6,113 bases of DNA from Pseudomonadota bacterium. Lineage in GTDB: Bacteria > Pseudomonadota > Gammaproteobacteria > Xanthomonadales > Xanthomonadaceae. The notes under the pieces are model-generated. The model ran no database searches. It was not told the DNA's origin and worked only from the letters and a program-made list of their open reading frames with translations. The stretch is taken from the NCBI GenBank assembly GCA_023453655.1, contig JAEXTE010000427.1:1-6113 (forward strand), read 5' to 3'. This document shows positions 1-5,498 of this stretch, piece after piece. A program made the position numbers and the translations under genes. Position 1 is the stretch's first letter, and the number at the start of each line of letters is the position of its first letter.

Positions 1-634
1 GGCGTGCGGCGCCCACGAATCCGCAGCCGGCCTCGAGCCGGTGCAGCGCCGCGCGCAGCGCCTCCGCATCGCCCGCCGTCGCCGCGCGCGCGCCCGCGTC
101 GCGCGGCGCCGGCACCTCGGCCCGGCACCGCCCCCGCATGGCGGCGACATTGCCGGCGTCGCCGGCCAGGGCGGCGAGCGCTCGCGCATCGTCCCAGAGG
201 GGCGGCGGCACCGTTTCGTCGACGACTTCCGCAATGCGGTGGCCATGGCCTGCCCCCGATGCAATTCCGGCCTCAGCGCCGAGCACGCGCGCGATCGCCT
301 CGCGCCATGCGCCTGCCGGCAGGGGCTTGACCAGCGTATCCACGAAACCGGCTGCACGCAGGGCACGGTAGTCGCCAGCTTCGCGTGAGGCCGTGTGCGC
401 AACGGCCGGGGTGGAGAAGCCGCGTCCGCGCAGTTTCGCCAGCAGCTCGATGCCGCTGCCGTCGGGCAGGTTGGCGTCCACCAGCCACAGCGCATAGTCG
501 TTGGCGCAGGCCAGGGCCAGCGCTTCGGCCACGCTGGCGGCCGTATCCACCCGCGCGGGCAAGGCTTCGGTGGCCGCCTGCAGGAAAGCGCGGCTCGTGG
601 GGTCGTCCTCGACCAGCAGGATCCATGGATTCAT
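1..634 (-). CDS. Response regulator with receiver domain and C-terminal Hpt-like domain (3' end beyond window)
   Basis: Reading the minus strand from ATG at 634 gives an open frame of 211 codons that runs off the left edge, so the C-terminus is missing. Residues 4-118 form a classic CheY-like receiver: WILLVEDD at the N-terminus (acidic pocket E9, D10, D11), phosphoacceptor D53 in LVDANLPDG, conserved T81 and K103 in VKPLP. After a linker (about 120-145), residues 146-211 look like a histidine phosphotransfer (Hpt) domain, with AALHRLEAGCGFVGAAR placing the candidate phospho-histidine at H198. No DNA-binding output domain is seen before the edge, so the protein probably relays phosphate within a phosphorelay in the cytoplasm; a partner hybrid kinase may lie beyond the edge. 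The start is fixed by the receiver beta-1 strand directly after ATG; GGGAAG upstream is a weak ribosome site. The gene is divergent from the YdbH-like gene. The receiver call is firm; the Hpt call is an inference from a short motif. Confidence 0.88.
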   Translation of the reverse strand, partial: MNPWILLVEDDPTSRAFLQAATEALPARVDTAASVAEALALACANDYALWLVDANLPDGSGIELLAKLRGRGFSTPAVAHTASREAGDYRALRAAGFVDTLVKPLPAGAWREAIARVLGAEAGIASGAGHGHRIAEVVDETVPPPLWDDARALAALAGDAGNVAAMRGRCRAEVPAPRDAGARAATAGDAEALRAALHRLEAGCGFVGAAR

Positions 635-667
635 CGCCGCTTCCCGCGCTGCGGATATGCTCGCCCG
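635..667. promoter_or_regulatory. Very short divergent intergenic region
   Basis: Only 33 bp separates the start codons of the minus-strand response regulator and the plus-strand YdbH-like gene. Promoters for at least one of them must lie here or overlap the opposing 5' coding sequence. A TATGCT hexamer at 656-661 would sit at -10 for transcription starting at the ATG at 668, which would make a leaderless mRNA, but no convincing -35 element accompanies it. No Shine-Dalgarno sequence precedes 668. This is weak evidence from sequence alone. Confidence 0.25.
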
Positions 668-2683
668 ATGCTCGGCCGCATCTTAACGCTGTTGCTGGTG
701 GCGCTGGCGGCCGCGCCCGCGGCGGCGCGCACTGCGACCGCGCACATCGACCGGATCGATGCGGCCGGGGTCGAGCTGCGGGATGTGCGCGTGCGCCTGC
801 ACTGGCCTTCGGAGGCGCCGCGGGGCGAACTGCGAATCGAGGCGGCGCGCGTCGAGGCGCCGGCCCTGGGTTACCGCTTCGCCGATGTGCGCTGGGACTG
901 CCCGCTGGCGCGCCCGCAGGACAGCGGCTGGCGTTGCGAGGGTCCGCTGCGCGGCGATGGCGGCGCGGCCTTGCGCCTGGCCGTGGAACTGTCGTCGGCG
1001 ACGGCCGAGGCGGTGCTGGCGGGTGGCAGGTCCAGGCTGGCGCTGCACCGGACCGCCGCCAGTCCCGACGCCACGCGCCTGGATCTCGCGCGCGTGCCGC
1101 TGGCCTGGGCGCAGGCGCTGCTGTCGCAGGCCTGGCCGGGCGGACGCCTCGGCGCGGGCACGCTCGATGGCACGCTGACCGTACACACGCCGACCGCGCG
1201 ACCGCTGCAGGTCGAGGGCCGACTGGCGCTGGCGGGTGCCGGGCTTGAATCAGACGACGGCACGATCGCGCTGGGCGACCTGGATGCGGATGTGCGCTTC
1301 GACCTGCGCATTCCCCAGGCGAGCGGCATGCTGCTCGCGCTCGACGCGAACATCGCGCGCGGCGAGGCGCTGTTCGGCAATGCCTATCTCGCGTTGGGCG
1401 ATGGACCAGTCGGTCTTGGCCTGGACGCGCGGCGCCTGCCCGACGGCGGCTGGTTGGCGCCGCGGGTCGAATGGCGCGATTCCCAGGCGCTGCTGGCGCA
1501 GGGCGAGGCGGAACTCGACGCCCAGGGCGGCGTCCGTCGCTTGTCGATGGAAGCGCGCGCGCCGACGCTGGCGGCCTTGCCCGAGCGCTACCTGTCCGGA
1601 TGGCTGGGTCTGGCCGGCCTGACCGGCCTGTCCCTGGACGGCGGTGCGCAGGGGAGGGTGCAGCTGGAGGCAGGCCGGCTGCAGGCGCTGGACCTGCATC
1701 TGGACGACGTCGATGTCCGCGACCCGCGCGACCGCTTCCGCATCGAGGGGCTGCAGGGCGACCTGCGCCACGCCGGGGCCGGGACAGTGGACAGCGCCCT
1801 GGCGTGGCGTAGCGGCGCGTTGTACGAACTGGGTTTCGGCCCGGTGCAACTGCCGCTGCGCAGCGAAGGCGGCACGCTGCGGCTGCGCGAGCCGGCAGAA
1901 CTGGAGATGCTGGGTGGGCGGGTCGCGTTCGAGAGCTTCAGCCTGGCGCCGCCGGATGGCCAAACCGGCCTGCGGGTGGGCTTCGGCCTGGCGCTGGACG
2001 CGCTCGACGTCGGCGAGCTCGCCGCGGCGCTGGGCTGGCCGGCCTTCGCCGGCACCCTGGGCGGGCGCATCCCCAGTGCGCGCTATGCGAACGAGCGGCT
2101 CGAGTTCGACGGAGGCCTGAGCGTGCGCGTGTTCGACGGCCGCATCGACGTTGGCGCGCTGTCGATGGAGCGGCCGTTCGGCGTCGCCCCGACGCTGTCG
2201 GCCGACGTGGCGCTGCACGATCTCGACCTGATGGGGATCACCGGCGCGTTCGACTTCGGCAGCATCAGTGGTCGCCTGCACGGGCGCATCGACGGCCTGC
2301 GCCTGGTCGACTGGACCGCAACCGCGTTCGACGCCGAATTCCACACCGAACCCAGGCGCGGTGTGCGCCAGCGCATCAGCCAGCGCGCGGTGCAGGACAT
2401 CTCGAGCGTCGGCGATGCTTCCTTCGTCGGCAGCCTGCAGGGCCGGCTGATCGGCCTGTTCGACGACTTCGGCTATCGGCGCATCGGCATCGGCTGCCGG
2501 CTGGCCAATGAGGTCTGCAGGATGTCGGGCCTGTATTCAGCGGGCGATGGCTTTACTATCGTCGAAGGCGCGGGCGTGCCGCGGCTGCAGGTGGTGGGAT
2601 TCAACCGCAACGTGGACTGGCCGACCCTGCTCGAACGCCTCGCCGCGGTGGCCGCCGGCGACGTCGCTCCGGTGGTGGACTGA
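668..2683 (+). CDS. ydbH: YdbH-like AsmA-type intermembrane phospholipid transport protein
   Basis: This is a 671-residue exported protein. Residues 1-20 are a signal peptide or N-terminal anchor (MLGRILTLLLVALAAAPAAA; possible cleavage after A20). The rest is long, beta-rich and made of short repeating amphipathic strands with many GxLxG and LxLxxLDV patterns, typical of AsmA-like bridge proteins. The C-terminal part carries RISQRAVQDISSVG, then FDDFGYRRIGIGCRL with Cys610 and Cys617 (possible disulfide), and ends with VPRLQVVGFNRNVDWPTLL (about 637-655), which I associate with the YdbH family C-terminus. In E. coli, YdbH forms a hydrophobic groove across the periplasm for phospholipid movement to the outer membrane and contacts the lipoprotein YnbE. 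E. coli YdbH is about 880 residues, so this form is shorter. I chose the ATG at 668 because it begins a good signal peptide; the open frame upstream only runs antisense to the response regulator. The gene is followed after 36 bp by a YdbL-type gene, which strongly supports the assignment. Another AsmA-like subfamily remains possible. Confidence 0.75.
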   Translation: MLGRILTLLLVALAAAPAAARTATAHIDRIDAAGVELRDVRVRLHWPSEAPRGELRIEAARVEAPALGYRFADVRWDCPLARPQDSGWRCEGPLRGDGGAALRLAVELSSATAEAVLAGGRSRLALHRTAASPDATRLDLARVPLAWAQALLSQAWPGGRLGAGTLDGTLTVHTPTARPLQVEGRLALAGAGLESDDGTIALGDLDADVRFDLRIPQASGMLLALDANIARGEALFGNAYLALGDGPVGLGLDARRLPDGGWLAPRVEWRDSQALLAQGEAELDAQGGVRRLSMEARAPTLAALPERYLSGWLGLAGLTGLSLDGGAQGRVQLEAGRLQALDLHLDDVDVRDPRDRFRIEGLQGDLRHAGAGTVDSALAWRSGALYELGFGPVQLPLRSEGGTLRLREPAELEMLGGRVAFESFSLAPPDGQTGLRVGFGLALDALDVGELAAALGWPAFAGTLGGRIPSARYANERLEFDGGLSVRVFDGRIDVGALSMERPFGVAPTLSADVALHDLDLMGITGAFDFGSISGRLHGRIDGLRLVDWTATAFDAEFHTEPRRGVRQRISQRAVQDISSVGDASFVGSLQGRLIGLFDDFGYRRIGIGCRLANEVCRMSGLYSAGDGFTIVEGAGVPRLQVVGFNRNVDWPTLLERLAAVAAGDVAPVVD

Positions 2684-2704
2684 GCGGCCCGCGCGTCATC
2701 AATC

Positions 2705-2711
2705 AAAGGAG
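2705..2711 (+). promoter_or_regulatory. Strong ribosome binding site of ydbL-like gene
   Basis: AAAGGAG lies 8 nt upstream of ATG at 2720, an ideal Shine-Dalgarno position. It decides the start: the in-frame GTG at 2711 overlaps the site itself and would add only three residues, so it is rejected. This is the clearest ribosome site in the window, suggesting strong translation of the lipoprotein relative to its upstream partner. Confidence 0.85.
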
Positions 2712-2719
2712 TGCTTCGC

Positions 2720-3313
2720 ATGCGTCGTGTCCTGGGAATGTCGCTGCTGTCGCTGGTGCTGTGCGCGTGCGTCACCATCAACGTCTATTTCCCCGCGGCC
2801 GAGGCGCGCGAGGCCGCGCGCGAGTTCGTCGAGAACGTGATCGGCGACGAAGCGGTGCCGGCCCCGGCACCCGGACCCGGGGGCGGCGGCATGGCGATGC
2901 GCCAGCTGCGCTTCGACCCCTGGATGCTGCTGGGCATCGGCAGTGCGCAGGCCCAGGCCACCCCCGACATCACCATCCGTACGCCCGCCATCCAGGCGAT
3001 CCAGTCGCGGATGGAGTCGCGCTTCAGCACGGTGCTGCGCCCGCACTTCGACTCCGGCGCGCTGGGCTTCGCTGGCGACGGCACCGTGGTGGTGCGCGAT
3101 GCCTCGAAGCTCGCGATCAAGGACCGCGTGGCCGTCAACGCCGCGGTCGCCGACGACAATCGCGACCGCAAGGCGGTGTACCGCGAGATCGCGGTGGCCA
3201 ATGGCCACCCGGAGTGGGAATCGCAGATCCGCGACGTGTTCGCGCGCCAGTGGATCGCCAGCGCCCGTCCGGGCTGGTGGTACCAGCAGGGCGGCGCCTG
3301 GAAGCAGAAGTGA
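2720..3313 (+). CDS. ydbL: YdbL-family (DUF1318) lipoprotein with YnbE-like N-terminus
   Basis: This is a 197-residue protein. MRRVLGMSLLSLVLCAC is a lipoprotein signal with lipobox LCAC and lipidated Cys17; Cys at -2 is unusual but tolerable. The mature N-terminus CVTINVYFPAAEA (17-29) leads into a helix (AREAAREFVENVIG), then a Pro/Gly linker (45-57). A segment at 65-80 ends GIGSAQAQA like a signal-peptide cleavage site. Residues 84-197 match the DUF1318/YdbL pattern: FDSGALGFAGDG, DNRDRKAVYREIAVANG (146-162), then IASARPGWWYQQGGAWKQK at the end, parallel to the E. coli YdbL tail (RKASYQQLAKQN, ARAKPGEYVQ, GKWVRK, from memory). E. coli YdbL is only about 108 residues and assists YdbH/YnbE assembly. 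The gene lies 36 bp after the YdbH-like gene, so they are likely co-transcribed. Family and partnership are well supported. The idea that its N-terminus replaces YnbE is inference. Confidence 0.85.
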   Translation: MRRVLGMSLLSLVLCACVTINVYFPAAEAREAAREFVENVIGDEAVPAPAPGPGGGGMAMRQLRFDPWMLLGIGSAQAQATPDITIRTPAIQAIQSRMESRFSTVLRPHFDSGALGFAGDGTVVVRDASKLAIKDRVAVNAAVADDNRDRKAVYREIAVANGHPEWESQIRDVFARQWIASARPGWWYQQGGAWKQK

Positions 3314-3320
3314 TTGCCGC

Positions 3321-3348
3321 GCCCCGCTGCGCAGCGTCGTAGCGGGGC
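3321..3348 (+). terminator. Possible terminator after the ydbH-ydbL-like pair
   Basis: An 8-bp perfect stem GCCCCGCT (3321-3328) pairs with AGCGGGGC (3341-3348) around a 12-nt loop, followed by AGTTTCG. It begins 8 nt after the ydbL-like stop codon, which is the right place for an operon end. The T-run is only three bases, so intrinsic termination would be inefficient. Confidence 0.45.
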
Positions 3349-3356
3349 AGTTTCGC

Positions 3357-3384
3357 CCGCGGCGGCGGCGCCCGGCCGCCGCGG
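3357..3384. repeat. GC-only inverted repeat (hairpin) upstream of rlmD
   Basis: CCGCGGCGGC (3357-3366) pairs perfectly with GCCGCCGCGG (3375-3384) around an 8-nt loop. The stem has ten G-C pairs. It lies just after the candidate terminator and about 45 bp before the rlmD start, so it could aid termination or sit in the rlmD promoter/leader region. It has no T-tract, and no homologous repeat is visible elsewhere in the window. Confidence 0.4.
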
Positions 3385-3393
3385 CGCATCTGC

Positions 3394-3401
3394 GACAATA
3401 T
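3394..3401 (+). promoter_or_regulatory. Candidate -10 region of rlmD
   Basis: GACAATAT is the only AT-rich stretch in the 116-bp gap before rlmD. It could supply a -10 hexamer (GACAAT or CAATAT) with transcription starting about 20-25 nt before the GTG at 3430. The expected -35 position falls in the GC-only hairpin and has no recognisable hexamer, so this remains tentative. Confidence 0.25.
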
Positions 3402-3429
3402 CCGGACCTTCGCACGCAGCTGACGCCAC

Positions 3430-4761
3430 GTGGCCCGGATCGACCAGACGCCCTTCGAACTCGACATCATCGACCTGAGCCACGACGGCCGCGGCGTGGC
3501 CCGCCGCGAGGGCGGCAAGACCGTGTTCGTCGCCGACGCCCTGCCGGGCGAACGCGTGGTGGTGCGCCAGACCGCGCGCTCGCGCAGCTTCGACGAGGCG
3601 ACCGCCTTGGAGGTGCTGCAGGCTTCACCCGACCGGGTCGAGCCGCGCTGCGTGCATTTCGGCGTCTGCAGCGGCTGCGTGCTGCAGCACCTGGACGAGT
3701 CGAAGCAGATCCTTGCCAAGCAGCGCGTGCTGCTGGAGAACTTCGAGCGCATCGGCCACGTCACGCCCGGCGAGGTACTGCCGCCGCTGACCGGCGGGGC
3801 CTGGGGCTATCGCCGCAAGGGCCGGTTCTCGGTGCGGCGGGTGGAGAAGAAGGACAAGACCCTGGTCGGCTTCCGCGAGCGCGATCCGCGCTTCGTCGCC
3901 GACCTGCGCGAATGCCACACGGTGGTGCCCGAGGTGGCGGCGCTGATCGAGCCACTGTCGGCGCTGGTCGACGGCCTGCAGGCGCGGCGCGAGGTGCCGC
4001 AGGTGGAGTTCATCGTCGGCGACGCGCAGCCGGAGTTCGACGGCGTGGCGCTGGTGTTCCGCCACCTGCAGCCGCTCGGCGAGGCCGACCTGGCGGCCCT
4101 GCGCGGTTTCGCCGAAACCCGTCGCGTGGCGGTGTACCTGCAGCCGCGCGGCGTGGACTCGGTGCATGCGCTGTGGCCGCAGGCGCCGTCGTTGTCGTTC
4201 CGGCTCGACGCCTGGGACGTGCGCCTGGCGTTCCGGCCGCTGGACTTCATCCAGGTCAACGCCCGGCTCAACGAGGACATGATCGCGCGCGCGTTCGAGC
4301 TGCTCGACCTGCGCGCAAGTGATCGCGTGCTCGACCTGTTCTGCGGACTGGGCAACTTCACCCTGCCGATGGCGCGGCTGGTGGCCGAGGTGGTGGGCGT
4401 GGAGGGAGATGCCGGCCTGGTGGCGCGTGCACGCGAGAATGCCGCGGAGAACGGGTTGGCCAATGCGGCCTTCCACGCGGCCGACCTCACCCAGGACCAG
4501 CGCGGCGCGCCGTGGATGCGGCAGGGCTTCGACAAGCTGCTGCTCGATCCGCCGCGCTCTGGCGCGATCGACGTGCTGCGCCAGCTGCCGCTGGAGCGGT
4601 TCGAGCGCATCGTCTACGTCAGCTGCCATCCCGGCTCGCTGGCGCGCGACGCCGGCTACCTGGTCAACGAGTGCGGCTGGACGCTGGTGAATGCGGGGGT
4701 GATGGACATGTTCCCGCAGACCGCGCACGTGGAGAGCATTGCGCTGTTCGTGCGCGGGTGA
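3430..4761 (+). CDS. rlmD: 23S rRNA (uracil(1939)-C(5))-methyltransferase RlmD
   Basis: This is a 443-residue cytoplasmic enzyme that methylates C5 of U1939 in 23S rRNA using S-adenosylmethionine (E. coli RlmD/RumA, 433 residues). Residues 1-65 form the RNA-binding TRAM domain (LSHDGRGVARREGGKTVFV). The [4Fe-4S] ligands are Cys74, Cys80, Cys83 and Cys162, in RCVHFGVCSGC and LRECH, at the same numbers I recall for the E. coli enzyme. The methyltransferase fold shows FIQVN (Q275), the SAM-binding loop VLDLFCGLGNF (300-310), LLDPPRSGA (D373) and the catalytic nucleophile C399 in VYVSCHPGSLARD. The probable general base is E435 in AHVESIALF. All known key residues are present, so the enzyme should be active. 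The start is GTG, chosen because the TRAM domain begins immediately and no better start exists; there is no clear Shine-Dalgarno. Here its neighbours are not relA, which lies next to it in E. coli. Confidence 0.97.
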   Translation: MARIDQTPFELDIIDLSHDGRGVARREGGKTVFVADALPGERVVVRQTARSRSFDEATALEVLQASPDRVEPRCVHFGVCSGCVLQHLDESKQILAKQRVLLENFERIGHVTPGEVLPPLTGGAWGYRRKGRFSVRRVEKKDKTLVGFRERDPRFVADLRECHTVVPEVAALIEPLSALVDGLQARREVPQVEFIVGDAQPEFDGVALVFRHLQPLGEADLAALRGFAETRRVAVYLQPRGVDSVHALWPQAPSLSFRLDAWDVRLAFRPLDFIQVNARLNEDMIARAFELLDLRASDRVLDLFCGLGNFTLPMARLVAEVVGVEGDAGLVARARENAAENGLANAAFHAADLTQDQRGAPWMRQGFDKLLLDPPRSGAIDVLRQLPLERFERIVYVSCHPGSLARDAGYLVNECGWTLVNAGVMDMFPQTAHVESIALFVRG

Positions 4762-4782
4762 AGGCAGGCGCTGCGGTGAACG

Positions 4783-4801
4783 GCGTCGCGCGTGGCGACG
4801 C
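4783..4801 (+). terminator. Weak hairpin downstream of rlmD
   Basis: GCGTCGC (4783-4789) pairs perfectly with GCGACGC (4795-4801) around a 5-nt loop, 21 nt after the rlmD stop, followed by GTTCATCAT. Position and shape suit an rlmD terminator, but there is no T-tract. In sequence this GC-rich such stems also arise by chance. Confidence 0.3.
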
Positions 4802-4820
4802 GTTCATCATCCGGGCGCCC

Positions 4821-4892
4821 TGCACGCACAGCGGCGCGGACATGGTCCTCCAGGCTGCGCAGGTGGAGGGCATCACGCTGTTCCCGCGCTGA
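4821..4892 (+). pseudogene. Possible remnant of a PIN-domain (VapC-like) C-terminus
   Basis: In the frame ending at TGA 4890-4892, the reading CTHSGADMVLQAAQVEGITL then FPR resembles the last third of PIN-domain toxins, whose usual pattern is H-R-D-P-F-D-R-(M/L)-L-(I/V)-A-Q-A-x-V-E-G-(L/I)-T-L-(V/L)-T. The match centres on AQVEGITL; the conserved DPFDR acidic site is degraded to SGADM and the usual tail is absent. Upstream sequence in any frame shows no PIN N-terminus and no antitoxin. The frame could be read from GTG at 4758 or 4776 as a 38-44 residue peptide, but there is no good ribosome site. Most likely it is a decayed fragment; it could also be a chance resemblance. Confidence 0.3.
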
Positions 4893-4955
4893 TCGAAACT
4901 CCATCCGCTCCGATCCCGGCGATTTCGCCCCACATTCCGGACATCACCGAAGACC

Positions 4956-5459
4956 ATGGCCCTCGAAATCGAACGCAAGTTCCTAGTGACCGGCGACGGC
5001 TGGCGAATGGCCGCGCATGCGGTGGTGCCGATGGCGCAGGGCTATATCAACGACCTCGGCGCCATGGACCACGGCGGGCAGAAGGCCTCGGTGCGGGTAC
5101 GCATCCAGGGCGAGGAGGCGTTCCTCAACCTCAAGTCGCGCGAACTCGGCCGCAGCCGGCAGGAGTTCGACTATCCGATCCCGGTCGAGGATGCGCGCGC
5201 GCTGCTGGCGCTGTGCGTGGGCGGGGTGATCGACAAGCGCCGCCACCTCGTGCGCCACGGCGGCCATCTGTGGGAGGTGGACGAGTTCCTCGGCGACAAC
5301 GCAGGCCTGGTGGTGGCCGAGATCGAACTCGACAGCCCGGACGAGCCGTTCGAACTGCCCCCTTGGGCGGGGCACGAGGTCACCGACCAGGCGCGCTACT
5401 ACAACCTGGCGCTGGCGTCGCATCCCTACGCGTGCTGGAACGTGGAAGAACGTGGCTGA
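4956..5459 (+). CDS. CYTH domain protein (triphosphate tunnel metalloenzyme)
   Basis: This is a 167-residue stand-alone CYTH protein. The defining ExExK motif is present at the N-terminus as E4, E6 and K8 in MALEIERKFLV. Other tunnel residues follow in order: SVRVRIQG (R47, R49), FLNLKS (K60), EFDYPIP (E70, D72), IDKRRHLV (K94, R95, R96), WEVDEFLGDNAGL (E107, D109, E110) and VAEIEL (E122, E124). These line an eight-stranded beta tunnel that binds triphosphate with divalent metal. Short bacterial proteins of this type (for example the Nitrosomonas europaea enzyme) hydrolyse inorganic tripolyphosphate in the cytoplasm; other family members act on thiamine triphosphate or form cAMP. No CHAD domain is fused or adjacent. 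The start is fixed by the ExExK motif directly after ATG; the upstream ribosome site is weak (GAAG). The family call is firm, and tripolyphosphatase is the most likely activity. Confidence 0.93.
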   Translation: MALEIERKFLVTGDGWRMAAHAVVPMAQGYINDLGAMDHGGQKASVRVRIQGEEAFLNLKSRELGRSRQEFDYPIPVEDARALLALCVGGVIDKRRHLVRHGGHLWEVDEFLGDNAGLVVAEIELDSPDEPFELPPWAGHEVTDQARYYNLALASHPYACWNVEERG

Positions 5460-5498
5460 CGGTTTGGCGCGTCGCCACGTCGGGGCGATGATCGGGCC

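Noticed and set aside
273..626. Minus-strand frame starting at ATG 626
   Set aside because: It is the out-of-frame shadow of the response regulator whose true ATG is at 634; its translation is Arg/Gly-rich with no domain.
395..667. In-frame N-terminal extension of the ydbH-like gene (91 extra residues)
   Set aside because: It lies antisense to the well-supported receiver domain, has low-complexity composition, and would bury the signal peptide internally.
1250..2344. Long minus-strand open frame (364 codons) antisense to the ydbH-like gene
   Set aside because: Gln/Ala/Arg-rich translation typical of the antisense of a GC-rich gene; no motif or ribosome site.
2711..2719. GTG at 2711 as start of the ydbL-like protein
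   Set aside because: The GTG overlaps the Shine-Dalgarno AAAGGAG that is ideally spaced for ATG 2720.
2943..4322. Long plus-strand open frame spanning the ydbL-like gene and rlmD
   Set aside because: Arg/Pro/Ala-rich shadow frame crossing two real genes and the intergenic hairpins.
3625..4728. Long minus-strand open frame (367 codons) antisense to rlmD
   Set aside because: It overlaps a gene with all catalytic residues intact, and its own composition is His/Gln/Arg-rich without a recognisable domain.
4791..5479. 12-bp inverted repeat CGTGGCGACGCG (4791-4802) and CGCGTCGCCACG (5468-5479) flanking the CYTH gene
   Set aside because: A 12-bp GC-rich match is expected by chance in 6 kb of this composition; it does not extend, and no target duplication or transposase is present.
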